Assembly (NCBI RefSeq): GCF_914768045.1
Contig: NZ_CAJZCD010000003.1
Span: 154,268-218,267 of the forward strand
Length of the DNA stretch: 64,000 nucleotides
Reading direction: 5' to 3'
From: Snodgrassella communis
GTDB lineage: Bacteria > Pseudomonadota > Gammaproteobacteria > Burkholderiales > Neisseriaceae
Part shown: positions 53,998-63,826 of the stretch, piece after piece
Layout of the letters: the number at the start of each line of letters is the position of its first letter
Position numbering within the stretch: the stretch's first letter is position 1
Notes under the pieces: generated by a model
Databases searched by the model: none
Seen by the model: the letters and a program-made list of their open reading frames with translations, nothing else
Told to the model about the DNA's origin: nothing
Made by a program: the position numbers and the translations under genes

Positions 53998-54698
53998 TAC
54001 CTCCCAGCCTGTGCTGATTTTCGGGTATGAGTAATCCTACCAGCATCCAGATACCAGATTTCATCGCCTACTTCCATCACCTGCTGCTCACTATGCGAAA
54101 TCCACATATAAGCAGCCTCAGGATTATCCTGCTGCCACTGATTAACCAGTTTCTGTACCGCACGGGCAGAGTCTTCATCCAGCGAAGCGGTTGGTTCATC
54201 CAGCAACAAAACCGGTGGCTTTAACTGCAATATGCGCAGCAAACATACCAATTGTGCTTCACCACCAGATAAATCCGTTGCATCACGCTCCAGAAAATTT
54301 TCATCCTTGCCCAAATTCTGCAATACTTGTTGCACATAATCTGGCTGAAATTGCTTTTGCTGATAAAAACGCAAAGTAAAAGGCAGCCGCAAATTATCGC
54401 GTACAGTACCCGGAATCAGCATAGCCTGTTGCCGGACATAGGCAATCTGGCTGCGATGCTGCGCAATACAGCGTGCATTTAAGCGCACAGGCTGATTATA
54501 ACGGTACAACGTACCCGCAGCAGGTAAATCCAGCAAGGAAATTGTGCGCAAAAAAACCGATTTTCCTGCCCCTGATGCACCACTGATAGCCACACGCGCG
54601 CCAGCCATAAGCTGAAAATCAATATCCTGCAATAGCATCCTGCCATCATCATGAGCGCGCTGATACACACCCTTACCGGATAAAACAAGCGTACTCAT
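53997..54698 (-). CDS. fetA: FetA-type ABC transporter ATPase
   Basis: This 233-residue ATPase has Walker A GASGAGKS, signature LSGGEAQ, Walker B VLLLDEPT and the H-loop histidine in MWISHSEQ. It pairs with the FetB-type permease. Its start overlaps the ispH stop by four bases, so ispH, fetA and fetB are translationally chained. Confidence 0.92.
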   Translation of the reverse strand: MSTLVLSGKGVYQRAHDDGRMLLQDIDFQLMAGARVAISGASGAGKSVFLRTISLLDLPAAGTLYRYNQPVRLNARCIAQHRSQIAYVRQQAMLIPGTVRDNLRLPFTLRFYQQKQFQPDYVQQVLQNLGKDENFLERDATDLSGGEAQLVCLLRILQLKPPVLLLDEPTASLDEDSARAVQKLVNQWQQDNPEAAYMWISHSEQQVMEVGDEIWYLDAGRITHTRKSAQAGR

Positions 54699-55636
54699 GA
54701 TGAACTACGCAGTTCTTTCGGCAGCACAAACATAATATTTTCCTCCACACCGGCATCCTCAGTCACTGTTGGGTACCCCCAAGAAACAATAGTCTGTACA
54801 ACATCATTCACCAGCACCTCCGGTGCAGAAGCACCGGCAGTAATGCCTACCCGCTGCTTCCCGCTGAACCACTGCGTTTGCAGACAACCGGCATTGTCAA
54901 CCATATAAGCATCAACACCAAGTAAAGCTGCAACCTCACGCAAACGATTACTGTTCGAACTATTGGGAGAACCCACCACAATTACCACATCGCAGATCGC
55001 AGCAAGCTTCTTTACTGCTTCCTGACGATTAGTGGTTGCATAACAAATATCCTCTTTATGCGGACTTTTAATATTAGGAAAACGCTGTTTCAACGCAGCA
55101 ATAATCCCACTGGTTTCATCAACCGAAAGCGTTGTCTGGCTCACATGTGCCAGCTTGTCCTCATTACGAACCTCTAAACCGGCCACATCAGCCACTGTTT
55201 CCACCAGCAACATCGCACCTGGCGGCAATTGCCCCATCGTCCCTTCAACCTCGGGATGGCCTTTATGGCCAATCATCACAATCTGATAGCCCTGCTCATC
55301 AAGCCGTGACACCTCCTTGTGTACCTTGGTCACCAAAGGGCAGGTAGCATCAAAAATACGAAAACCTCGTGCCACCGCCTCCTGTTGTACAGCCTGCGAT
55401 ACACCATGAGCCGAATAAATCAGCGTTGCTTCCGGCGGCACATCATCCAGATTTTCAATAAATACTGCACCCTTATTACGCAGATTATCGACCACAAACT
55501 TATTATGTACCACTTCATGCCGTACATAAATCGGTGCACCATATTCCTCCAGTGCCCGTTCCACAATACTGATAGCACGGTCAACACCAGCACAAAATCC
55601 ACGCGGATTGGCCAGCAAAATCTTCTTGTTACTCAT
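54695..55636 (-). CDS. ispH: 4-hydroxy-3-methylbut-2-enyl diphosphate reductase
   Basis: This 313-residue iron-sulfur enzyme performs the last step of the MEP isoprenoid pathway. The cluster cysteines lie in [27 protein letters not shown] and VDNAGCLQ..(W), with [15 protein letters not shown] also typical. It ends the ribF-ileS-lspA-ispH order and overlaps fetA by four bases. As a [4Fe-4S] enzyme it links naturally to iron handling. Confidence 0.95.
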   Translation of the reverse strand: MSNKKILLANPRGFCAGVDRAISIVERALEEYGAPIYVRHEVVHNKFVVDNLRNKGAVFIENLDDVPPEATLIYSAHGVSQAVQQEAVARGFRIFDATCPLVTKVHKEVSRLDEQGYQIVMIGHKGHPEVEGTMGQLPPGAMLLVETVADVAGLEVRNEDKLAHVSQTTLSVDETSGIIAALKQRFPNIKSPHKEDICYATTNRQEAVKKLAAICDVVIVVGSPNSSNSNRLREVAALLGVDAYMVDNAGCLQTQWFSGKQRVGITAGASAPEVLVNDVVQTIVSWGYPTVTEDAGVEENIMFVLPKELRSSS

Positions 55637-55679
55637 TAAACTTTCCGTTATCTGGCCGATTTCACCACAGACAAATCAA

Positions 55680-56165
55680 TCAGACTGCCTTTCTCTTTTG
55701 ATGAAAAATACTTTCCAGCACCAGCAACACCGCCCCAACACAAATCAGACTATCAGCAACATTAAATGCCGGATAAAACCAATTATGGTAGTAGAACAGC
55801 AGAAAATCAACCACATGCCCATGCACCAGCCGGTCAACTACATTACCAATAGCGCCTCCGATAATCAGCGCAGCAGCTAACTTGCCCATCGCCCCGAATT
55901 CATCCCGGATAATAGCTTGCAGCAAGTAAATACAGATAATCAGCGCCAATCCCATAAAAAAGAACTTTTGCCAGCCACCCGCATCAGCAAGAAAACTAAA
56001 CGCTGCACCCGGGTTGTACACCAAAGTCAAATCAAAAAAACCCGGTATGACCGGCATTCTTTCCAAATATTGCACATGCTGCAAAATCATATACTTCGAC
56101 AACTGATCAGCTATCAAACCCAAAATGATAATTGCACCATACAAAAACATTTTTTTACGTTGCAT
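55680..56165 (-). CDS. lspA: Lipoprotein signal peptidase
   Basis: This protein of about 161 residues has four membrane helices and both catalytic aspartates: one in GGAIGNVVDRLVHGHVVDFL and the second in YPAFNVADSLICVGA. It removes prolipoprotein signal peptides; several lipoproteins are encoded in this window. In-frame starts at 56183 (GTG), 56165 and 56150 are possible, and the ribosome binding site does not settle it. Confidence 0.93.
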   Translation of the reverse strand: MQRKKMFLYGAIIILGLIADQLSKYMILQHVQYLERMPVIPGFFDLTLVYNPGAAFSFLADAGGWQKFFFMGLALIICIYLLQAIIRDEFGAMGKLAAALIIGGAIGNVVDRLVHGHVVDFLLFYYHNWFYPAFNVADSLICVGAVLLVLESIFHQKRKAV

Positions 56166-56185
56166 AACCTTACCCAAAACCACAA

Positions 56186-56216
56186 CAGGCGTGACCGACC
56201 AAATCTGCCACGCCTG
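56186..56216. repeat. 8-bp inverted repeat between ileS and lspA
   Basis: CAGGCGTG pairs with CACGCCTG over a 15-base loop just upstream of lspA. There is no T run, so it may be an RNA structure affecting lspA translation or processing. Confidence 0.5.
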
Positions 56217-56269
56217 AGTTATTCAAATCATACCAGCATAACTGGCAACAAAAGAGCCATCATCCTGCA

Positions 56270-59056
56270 TCAAGCATACAACCGTTGTTCACCAGCACCA
56301 TCAATATTAAGCGCACAACGACCACAGATAGTCGGGTGCTGCGGGTCTGTACCAACATCATCCGTATAATGCCAACAACGTTCACATTTAGTGCCCTGAT
56401 CCACAGTCACAGTAGCGGATAGCTCAGCGCCCTCCTCCACCGTTACCTTAGCCACCATCAGCACAAAACGTAGCTCATCACCAAGCGCACTTACAAAAGG
56501 CAGCATTTGCGCCGGCACCCGAATAGCTACATCAGCCTGCAATGAAGATCCAACACTTTTGTCAGCACGCAACGACTCAATTGCCCCATTCACCGTATCC
56601 CGTACCGCACGCACCGCCTGCCATTTCTGCATCAGCCCAGCCACCTCAGCTTCTGCCATAGACGGGAACACATGCATAGTATGGTACAGCACACTGTCCT
56701 CATCATCACCTGTCAATACCGCCCATGCTTCCTCAGCAGTAAAACAAAGAATCGGGCTCAGTAACAACACCAGATTACGCGTAATATGATACAGCGCAGT
56801 CTGCGCACTACGACGGCCATGACTATCAGCCTGCATCGTGTACAAACGGTCTTTCAGAATATCCAGATAGAAAGCACCCATATCCTCAGAACAGAAATGC
56901 ACAATATCCTGTACCGCAAAATGGAATGCATAGCGAGCAAAATAATCACCAGCCACACGTTCCTGTAACTGCTGTGCCAGTACCAGAGCATAACGATCCA
57001 GTTCCAGCATATCAGCAACAGCCACAGCATCCGTATCCGGATTAAAATCACTCAGATTGGCCAGCAAAAAGCGCAGCGTATTACGCAAGCGACGATAACT
57101 TTCAGAAACTCGTTTCAGAATTTCATCAGAAATTGCCAGCTCACCAGAATAATCCGTAGATGCCACCCATAAACGCAGAATATCCGCGCCCAGACTGTCA
57201 TTCACCTTTTGCGGTGCGACCACATTACCCACAGATTTAGACATTTTCTGCCCATTACCGTCCACCACAAAACCATGAGTCAACAACTGTTTATACGGAG
57301 CACTGCCAACCGTAGCACAGGCAGTCAGCAACGAAGACTGGAACCAGCCACGATGCTGATCCGAACCCTCCAGATACAAATCAGCCGGCCAAGCCAACTC
57401 TGGACGCTGGCGCAATACCGCATAATGAGTACTGCCAGAATCAAACCATACATCCAGCGTATCCGGCAACTTGTCATACTCGTCTGCATCTGCGCCTAAC
57501 AATTCATGCTTGTCCAGCGCAAACCATGCCTCAATCCCGTGCTGCTCAATCCGTTTAGCTACCTCTTCCAGCAACTCAGCTGAACGCGGATGCAGCTGGC
57601 CAGTTTCCTTATGCGCAAAAAACGCCATCGGTGTACCCCAGTAACGCTGACGAGATACCACCCAGTCCGGACGCCCTTCAATCATCGCCTCCAGACGTGC
57701 ACGACCCCAAGCAGGGAAAAACTCAGTTGCATCAACCGCATCCATGGCCTTATTACGCAGCGTTTTACCATCAGCACCATCCTTATCCATACCGATAAAC
57801 CACTGACCGGTTGCCCGATAGATCAAAGGCGTTTTATGGCGCCAGCAATGCGCATAACTATGCGTAATTTTACCGTTAGAGAGCAACTTACCCTCTTCAG
57901 CCACCCAGTCAATCACCACCGGATTACCTTCCCAGACCGTCATACCAGCCACGCGTGGCACATCACTGATATAGCGTCCTTCAGCATTCACCGGGTTATA
58001 CAACTGAATTCCATAACGCAGACAGGCAAAATAGTCATCCAAACCATGCGCCGGTGCCGTGTGTACCATACCGGTACCAGCCTCAGTAGTCACATGCTCA
58101 CCCAGCAACACCGGAATATCCCGATCCAAAAATGGATGATTCAAATGCAGATTTTCCAGCTTCCGCCCAGCTACCTCAGCCAGTACCGCCGTATCATCAG
58201 CACCAAAGCCATAGCGACCAAAAGCAGCTTCTGCCAGCTCCTTAGCCAGTACCAGCTTACCTTTAGGCGTATCAACCAACTGATAAACCACCTCCGGCCC
58301 TACACAAATTGCCTGACTGGCTGGCAAAGTCCATGGCGTTGTCGTCCAGATAACACCATAAGCCTCACCCAATACCTCATTTAAACCAAAAGCCTGCGCC
58401 ACAGCAGCGTTATCCTTAAACTGATACGCCACATCAATCGCAAAAGACACCTTATCCTTATACTCTACTTCGGCCTCCGCCAAAGAAGAACCACAATCCA
58501 GACAGAACTGCACCGGTTTTTCACCACGGTACAAATAACCACCCTGCTGAATCCGGCCCAGAGTACGCACAATATCTGCCTCAGTCTTATAGTCCATAGT
58601 CAGATAAGGATGTTCCCAGTCACCCAGCACACCCAGACGCATAAAATCCTGTTTCTGCCGCGCAATCTGTTCGTGCGCATACTCACGGCATAACTCACGG
58701 AACTTTGCCGCCGGAATATTCTTGCCATGCTTCTTTTCTACCATCAGCTCAATCGGCAAACCATGACAATCCCAGCCCGGCACATAAGGCGCATCAAATC
58801 CGGCCAGCGTCTTACTGCGAATAATAATATCCTTCAACACCTTATTCACAGCATGACCAATATGAATATCACCATTGGCATATGGAGGGCCATCATGCAG
58901 AATAAACTTTGGCCGTCCGGCAGCCAGCTTGCGCAGCTTCTGATAACGTTTTTGCTCATACCATGATTTCAGCCAGCTACCTTCACGCTTAGCCAGATTA
59001 CCGCGCATCGGAAACGGCGTATCCAACAAATTTACAGTTTTACTATAGTCAGTCAT
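56270..59056 (-). CDS. ileS: Isoleucyl-tRNA synthetase
   Basis: This 928-residue class I synthetase has the HIGH motif in [27 protein letters not shown] in [14 protein letters not shown], an editing domain, and a C-terminal zinc finger ([12 protein letters not shown]...CGRCALN). It lies between ribF and lspA in the common proteobacterial order. Confidence 0.97.
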   Translation of the reverse strand: MTDYSKTVNLLDTPFPMRGNLAKREGSWLKSWYEQKRYQKLRKLAAGRPKFILHDGPPYANGDIHIGHAVNKVLKDIIIRSKTLAGFDAPYVPGWDCHGLPIELMVEKKHGKNIPAAKFRELCREYAHEQIARQKQDFMRLGVLGDWEHPYLTMDYKTEADIVRTLGRIQQGGYLYRGEKPVQFCLDCGSSLAEAEVEYKDKVSFAIDVAYQFKDNAAVAQAFGLNEVLGEAYGVIWTTTPWTLPASQAICVGPEVVYQLVDTPKGKLVLAKELAEAAFGRYGFGADDTAVLAEVAGRKLENLHLNHPFLDRDIPVLLGEHVTTEAGTGMVHTAPAHGLDDYFACLRYGIQLYNPVNAEGRYISDVPRVAGMTVWEGNPVVIDWVAEEGKLLSNGKITHSYAHCWRHKTPLIYRATGQWFIGMDKDGADGKTLRNKAMDAVDATEFFPAWGRARLEAMIEGRPDWVVSRQRYWGTPMAFFAHKETGQLHPRSAELLEEVAKRIEQHGIEAWFALDKHELLGADADEYDKLPDTLDVWFDSGSTHYAVLRQRPELAWPADLYLEGSDQHRGWFQSSLLTACATVGSAPYKQLLTHGFVVDGNGQKMSKSVGNVVAPQKVNDSLGADILRLWVASTDYSGELAISDEILKRVSESYRRLRNTLRFLLANLSDFNPDTDAVAVADMLELDRYALVLAQQLQERVAGDYFARYAFHFAVQDIVHFCSEDMGAFYLDILKDRLYTMQADSHGRRSAQTALYHITRNLVLLLSPILCFTAEEAWAVLTGDDEDSVLYHTMHVFPSMAEAEVAGLMQKWQAVRAVRDTVNGAIESLRADKSVGSSLQADVAIRVPAQMLPFVSALGDELRFVLMVAKVTVEEGAELSATVTVDQGTKCERCWHYTDDVGTDPQHPTICGRCALNIDGAGEQRLYA

Positions 59057-59149
59057 GACCTTCTCTTCAAAATATATCTAATTATCTAATAATACAATAA
59101 CAATACAATTCAACAATTTTTTACGGCCACCCAAATACCATCTGGCAAT

Positions 59150-60079
59150 TCAGGTAGCCTGCCATATTCGCGCCGCATCCATATCAGCAAAAATCTGCGC
59201 CTGCAACGCCGTCAGCGAATCAAACTTCAACTCATCACGCAACTTGTGCAAAAAATGCACCTGTAAACGTTGCCCGTATAAATCATCAGCACAATCAAAA
59301 ATATGCACCTCAAGCTTCTGCTGACTACCCGCAGATACCGTTGGATTTTTACCAAAACTGGCCACGCCCCGCTTACGCCCGAAAGCACCAACCACATCCA
59401 CCACAAACACCCCGTTTAGCGCATAATGCAAAGCTGGCAAATGTATATTGGCTGTCGGACAACCCAGCTCACGCCCCAGCTTAGCACCATGCTTCACCCG
59501 GCCACTGAGCGTATAGTCATGTCCCAGCAACAACCGCGCATAAGCCAGATTACCAGCTGCCAGCGCCATCCGTACCGCCGTACTGGATGCACGCACATCC
59601 TCAACCAGCACAGATGGCGTACGCTCCGTTACAAAACTAGTCTGCTCCTGTAACAAAGCAAAATCACCACTGCGGTGTGCGCCAAAACGAAAATCATCAC
59701 CCACCAGCAAATAGCGCGCAGATAACTGTTTCATCAGCATCTGCCTGATAAAATCCATCGGCTGCATAGATGCAAACTGCTGATTGAACCGCAACACATA
59801 TACCGCATCCACACAACCACTTGCAGCAAGCAAATTCAACTTATCGCGCAAAGGCGTCAACCGGAAAGGCAAAGTTTTCCCTGCCTGCTGCGCAAAAAAC
59901 TCCTGAGGTTGCGGCTCAAATATCATTACTACCGAACCAAGCCCGCGCTGACAGGCTTCCTGACGTAAACGCAGTAAAATATGCCGATGCCCACAGTGCA
60001 CCCCATCAAAATTACCGATTGTTACTGCCGTACCGCCAGACCAACCCGGCTGCTGCCCGCTCCCCAACCAAACTTGCAT
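59150..60079 (-). CDS. ribF: Bifunctional riboflavin kinase/FAD synthetase
   Basis: This 309-residue enzyme has the nucleotidyltransferase domain (VTIGNFDGVHCGHRHIL, VGDDFRFGAHRSGDFALL, SSTAVRMALAAGNLAYARLLLG) and the kinase domain (GRVKHGAKLGRELGCPTANIHL, VHIFDCADDLYGQRLQVHFL). It converts riboflavin to FMN and FAD. The gap to ileS is 93 bases. Confidence 0.96.
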   Translation of the reverse strand: MQVWLGSGQQPGWSGGTAVTIGNFDGVHCGHRHILLRLRQEACQRGLGSVVMIFEPQPQEFFAQQAGKTLPFRLTPLRDKLNLLAASGCVDAVYVLRFNQQFASMQPMDFIRQMLMKQLSARYLLVGDDFRFGAHRSGDFALLQEQTSFVTERTPSVLVEDVRASSTAVRMALAAGNLAYARLLLGHDYTLSGRVKHGAKLGRELGCPTANIHLPALHYALNGVFVVDVVGAFGRKRGVASFGKNPTVSAGSQQKLEVHIFDCADDLYGQRLQVHFLHKLRDELKFDSLTALQAQIFADMDAARIWQAT

Positions 60080-60245
60080 ACAATTCTTGAATGAATCAAA
60101 TAATAAAACGCACCATTGTAAACATTTCAGCCAACCTTAGCCAGCGTAATTAATCAGCATTTTCCCACCCCATCAACCTGCAAATCTGCTTTATTCTCAA
60201 TAGCAAACAAATTTCATACAGATAAAACAGCATTTCTTGCTAAAA

Positions 60246-60264
60246 TAGCGGTTATTTAGCGCTA
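60246..60264. promoter_or_regulatory. Dyad upstream of the ABC permease gene
   Basis: TAGCG, nine bases, CGCTA overlaps a TAAAAT box (60241-60246) about 55 bases before the permease start. It is a candidate operator; no regulator can be named. Confidence 0.35.
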
Positions 60265-60319
60265 AGGCTTCTCACAGCCAACTGCATGCAACATCTCAAA
60301 AACCACATTAGGTAACACA

Positions 60320-61069
60320 ATGGCCTTTCGTTTCGACATCATCTACGAATACCGCGAAATGTTTTATTACGGCGCACTTACCACCCTTGGCGTCACCTTA
60401 ATCTCCACATTGATGGGCACCTTACTTGGCCTAATATGTGCCATTGCCCGCGTAATCCGCATAGAAAAAGGCGGCTTACCCGTGCGAGCCCTAGTATGGG
60501 TATTGCGGCAGATCTCACTACTATATGTCACCATCTTTCGTGGCACACCCTTATTCGTACAGATTTTCATCTGGTACTTCGTCTGGTTTCCGCTCCTTAT
60601 CAACCCCACCGACGGCCTGATTATCAGCGGCGATCTCGCCATCGAACTGCGCCGCAACTATGGTGCACTCATTGCCGGTATACTGGCACTTTCCGTTAAC
60701 TCTGGTGCCTACATCACCGAAATCTTCCGCGCAGGCATCCAATCAATTGATCGCGGCCAGTTTGAAGCATCTCGCTCCCTTGGTCTCAGCTACACACAAG
60801 CCATGCGCTACGTCATCCTGCCCCAAGCCATCCGTCGCATGCTGCCACCGATTGGGAACGAATTCATCACCCTACTTAAAGACAGCTCCCTGCTTTCAGC
60901 CATCGCCGTTGCCGAGCTCGCCTTTGCCGCCCGAGCCGCAGCCGGACGTTACCTTACCTACGACACCCCGCTTTACACAATTGCCATCATTTACCTGATT
61001 ATGACCATAGCCCTAAGCTGGTTCTTCTCATCGCTGGAGAAAAAATACAATAAAGGCTATCAGCATTAA
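60320..61069 (+). CDS. Polar amino acid ABC transporter permease (HisM/GlnP type)
   Basis: This 249-residue permease has the family start (YGALTTLGVTLISTLMGTLLGLICAIARV) and the EAA loop in GQFEASRSLGLSYTQAMRYVILPQAIRRMLPPIGNEFI that contacts the ATPase. It belongs to the glutamate/glutamine/histidine import group. No binding protein or ATPase is adjacent: a strong terminator follows directly, so its partners must be elsewhere. Confidence 0.93.
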   Translation: MAFRFDIIYEYREMFYYGALTTLGVTLISTLMGTLLGLICAIARVIRIEKGGLPVRALVWVLRQISLLYVTIFRGTPLFVQIFIWYFVWFPLLINPTDGLIISGDLAIELRRNYGALIAGILALSVNSGAYITEIFRAGIQSIDRGQFEASRSLGLSYTQAMRYVILPQAIRRMLPPIGNEFITLLKDSSLLSAIAVAELAFAARAAAGRYLTYDTPLYTIAIIYLIMTIALSWFFSSLEKKYNKGYQH

Positions 61070-61106
61070 CTCATAATCATTGCAAGAAAATAAACAAAAC
61101 CAATTA

Positions 61107-61144
61107 GACAGGGCTGCCGGATTTATCCGGCAGCCCTGTCTTTA
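61107..61144 (+). terminator. Terminator after the ABC permease
   Basis: GACAGGGCTGCCGGAT pairs perfectly with ATCCGGCAGCCCTGTC, followed by TTTATT. Confidence 0.92.
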
Positions 61145-61319
61145 TTCAACTCCTACCAAAACATCTGCTTAACAAGCAATAAAAATAATTAACCGCCATC
61201 TGTCAATAGTGAACACATTAAATATAACTAATAAAATTATTCAATACTTGACTTTAATTAAAGAAATTGCTTAACTAATTATCTACATACCTATCTCAAT
61301 AAGATGAAAGAGAGGAACC

Positions 61320-62354
61320 ATGAAAGCCGTCAGATTACACGCCAAAAATGATATACGCATAGACGAAATCGAAAAACCAAAGCCCAAAGCTGGTGAAATA
61401 CTAATTAAAATCGGCGCAGCAGGTGTTTGTCATTCCGATTTACACCTGATTCATATGGGCATACCTGATGGAGCACCACCATTTACCCTCGGGCACGAAA
61501 ACGCCGGCTGGATTGCTGAGCTGGGCGAAGGAGTTACAGACTTTCAAATAGGCGAAGCCGTCATGGTCTATGGACCATGGGGCTGCGGCCACTGCGCACC
61601 CTGTCAACAATCCATGGAAAACTACTGTGAACACCAGTCCGAATCTCCCATTCTCGGTGGCGGTCTGGGTACCAATGGCGGCATGGCCGAATACATGATT
61701 GTCCCGTCCAGTCGTTTACTGATCCCCCTGCATGAATTGCAACCAGAACAAGTTGCCCCCCTTTCCGATGCAGCACTAACCCCATACCATGCAATCAAAC
61801 GTTCCAGCAGCAAAATAACACCCTCATCTTTCGTCTTCGTCATAGGTATTGGCGGTTTAGGACATATGGCCGTACAAATCCTGAAAAAAGTATATTCTGC
61901 CACCATTATTGCGGGTGATATTGCCGACGACAAACTGGAATTAGCCAAAAAATACGGTGCAGATTACGTAGTCCGTACCGATAGAGACACCAATAGCATC
62001 GTCGAAGAAATTACCCACATCACTGGCGTCAAAAAATGTGCCGTTGTACTCGACTTTGTAGGTAATAATCCAACTCTGGCCTTAGGTGCACAAACAGTCG
62101 GCTTAAACGGAGACTGGACAGTAGTCGGACTGGGAGGCGGCAAACTCGATTGGCACTGCATGAACCAGCCATGGGGCGCATCACTCAGTACCCCTTACTG
62201 GGGTTCACGCGTCGAACTAATGGAAGTACTGGATTTGAAAAGAAAAGGCCTTATCGACATCGAATACACCACCTATCCCTTGTCTCAAGCCCTAGAAATA
62301 TACGACAAACTCGCTAAAGGACAAATCAAAGGCAGAGCCGTACTAACTCCTTAA
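61320..62354 (+). CDS. Zinc-dependent alcohol dehydrogenase
   Basis: This 344-residue medium-chain dehydrogenase has catalytic zinc ligands C37 (GVCHSDLH) and H59/E60 (LGHENAGW), the structural zinc set C89, C92, C95, C103, and the NAD loop GIGGLGHMAVQIL. It resembles the AdhA/AdhP and secondary-alcohol groups; alcohol preference is not decided. AGAGAGGA precedes the ATG, and a clean terminator follows. It is separate from the Fe-type alcohol dehydrogenase cluster at 26-29 kb. Confidence 0.92.
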   Translation: MKAVRLHAKNDIRIDEIEKPKPKAGEILIKIGAAGVCHSDLHLIHMGIPDGAPPFTLGHENAGWIAELGEGVTDFQIGEAVMVYGPWGCGHCAPCQQSMENYCEHQSESPILGGGLGTNGGMAEYMIVPSSRLLIPLHELQPEQVAPLSDAALTPYHAIKRSSSKITPSSFVFVIGIGGLGHMAVQILKKVYSATIIAGDIADDKLELAKKYGADYVVRTDRDTNSIVEEITHITGVKKCAVVLDFVGNNPTLALGAQTVGLNGDWTVVGLGGGKLDWHCMNQPWGASLSTPYWGSRVELMEVLDLKRKGLIDIEYTTYPLSQALEIYDKLAKGQIKGRAVLTP

Positions 62355-62368
62355 CCTCCTTAACAACA

Positions 62369-62406
62369 AACGGGCTGAGAGATTTTATCAACCTCAGCCC
62401 GTTTTA
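62369..62406 (+). terminator. Terminator after the zinc alcohol dehydrogenase
   Basis: AACGGGCTGAG pairs with CTCAGCCCGTT, followed by TTACAT. Confidence 0.85.
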
Positions 62407-62450
62407 CATATAAAACATCCACCCGCTTATAACCATTTAAACTGAATCAT

Positions 62451-62960
62451 TTACCACTCACCATCCAAAAAATCATCCAGTGCATCTTGTATAGAAAGAA
62501 GCCACGCCAGAAAAAGCGAGTCTATTTCCGCAATAACCTGTTCGGAATATTATTGTTTCTGATCTAAAATATTCTTAATCACATCATCTTCATAAATATA
62601 ATCCAGCGTCACCACAGCAAACTAGTGCTCACCTAATCATTCAATAATATTTGCTCAACATAAACAATCATTATATTTCAACAAAACCTTATATTCTATA
62701 AACATAGCTTACCCACAGTTACATAACTTGTTCATTCAACTCCAGATAAACTACACATCTATCCGTTCATAACACCACTAATTGAACTCATCCCAAAAGC
62801 CAAAGCAAATTGCAGATATTCCCGTTTATATGAATCCACATACCGCATAAACTTCTTATCATCATTAACAATATCCGAAACACATTGCAGCATCTGCATA
62901 TGGCTGCCACTTGTCAAAGCATGTATTATCTCCGCAATAAAATCAATATCAGTAACATCA
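62451..62960 (-). pseudogene. Debris of an immunity-like gene
   Basis: On the minus strand, coding sense is visible in two parts. One (about 62950 down to 62775) reads VDVTDIDFIAEIIHALTSGS, then a helical SYKREYLQFALAFGMSS segment, and ends in a stop. The other (about 62615 to 62451) reads LDYIYEDDVIKNIL, a stop, then IAEIDSLFLAWLLSIQDALDDFLDGEW and a final TAA. The acidic helical style resembles small immunity proteins of contact-dependent toxins. No intact start or ribosome binding site remains. Confidence 0.5.
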
Positions 62961-62977
62961 ACAAATGGAAAACCAAA

Positions 62978-63562
62978 ATGACGAACAAAACCAACCAGAC
63001 CAGTAAATTTCTAAGCTACATATTAAGACACCAGCCCGAAGCCATAGGTCTTACCCTAAATCCAGATGGGTGGGTAAACATCGATATCCTAATAAAACAG
63101 GCAAATCTACACGGAGAAACATTAAACAGAGAAATAATTGACCAAATAGTACAGACCAGCGATAAAAAACGTTTCACCATTTCCGAAAATGGCCAGAACA
63201 TCCGCGCAGCGCAAGGACACTCCACCAAACAGGTTGATATAGCATATAGCGAGCAGAAACCCCCTGAATTTCTATATCACGGTACAGCTACAAGATTCTT
63301 AAACTCAATAAACCAGCAAGGGCTGCTACCGGGGAGCCGTCATTATGTACATCTGTCTACCAATGCCGAAACCGCAGCCACAGTCGGCGCGCGTCATGGA
63401 AAACCCATTATTTTGCAAATAAACGCTTTAACCATGTTTCAAGCAGGCTATAAATTCTATCTGGCCGATAATGGCGTATGGCTAACCCAAACCATACCGG
63501 CAAAATATTTCCATTTATATCAGCACAGAAATCAGCCTGATGCAACAGTATCAGACTTATAA
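62978..63562 (+). CDS. kptA: RNA 2'-phosphotransferase KptA/Tpt1
   Basis: This 194-residue protein matches KptA/Tpt1, which removes an internal RNA 2'-phosphate using NAD+. Conserved elements are R17-H18 in LSYILRHQPEAIGL, the winged-helix N-terminal lobe, IRAAQGHS, LYHGT, SRHYVHLSTNAETAATVGARHGKP and the terminal YFHLY. The ATG at 62978 gives the family length; a TTG extension upstream is not supported. In bacteria without tRNA splicing its natural substrate is unclear. It sits between gene debris and an insertion sequence, so it may be mobile. Confidence 0.92.
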   Translation: MTNKTNQTSKFLSYILRHQPEAIGLTLNPDGWVNIDILIKQANLHGETLNREIIDQIVQTSDKKRFTISENGQNIRAAQGHSTKQVDIAYSEQKPPEFLYHGTATRFLNSINQQGLLPGSRHYVHLSTNAETAATVGARHGKPIILQINALTMFQAGYKFYLADNGVWLTQTIPAKYFHLYQHRNQPDATVSDL

Positions 63563-63608
63563 ATAGCCCTAAGAGTACAACCACAGAATAAGAGCAGAAA
63601 ATATTAAC

Positions 63609-63719
63609 CTATTCAATATCAAAATTTTTAAAACAAAGCGACTCAAATACTATCCCTTTATCGCACCAGTAAACATAAATCTCAGAATTCATGCCAAATA
63701 AAATACTCATATCAAACAT
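63609..63719 (-). CDS. Short ORF, 36 residues, doubtful
   Basis: This frame (MFDMSILFGMNSEIYVYWCD...) starts 12 bases after the stop of the truncated gene on the same strand. It may be a fragment of another immunity-like gene. The ribosome binding site is weak and no family is recognisable. Confidence 0.25.
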   Translation of the reverse strand: MFDMSILFGMNSEIYVYWCDKGIVFESLCFKNFDIE

Positions 63720-63730
63720 ATTTCAAAAAC

Positions 63731-63826
63731 TTATAATTTTGATTTTAAATTTTCCAAAATTTCAATCGAAGTATTCAACTCATCGAAAGGTTCAAACTCA
63801 TCCCTTAATTTATAAAGCACAGACAA
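63731..63826 (-). pseudogene. C-terminal end of a gene cut by an insertion sequence
   Basis: The minus strand reads LYKLRDEFEPFDELNTSIEI and a few more residues to TAA at 63731-63733, a convincing protein C terminus. The frame is broken at 63827 where the IS3-type left end begins. It is probably an immunity or small cytosolic gene. Confidence 0.55.
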
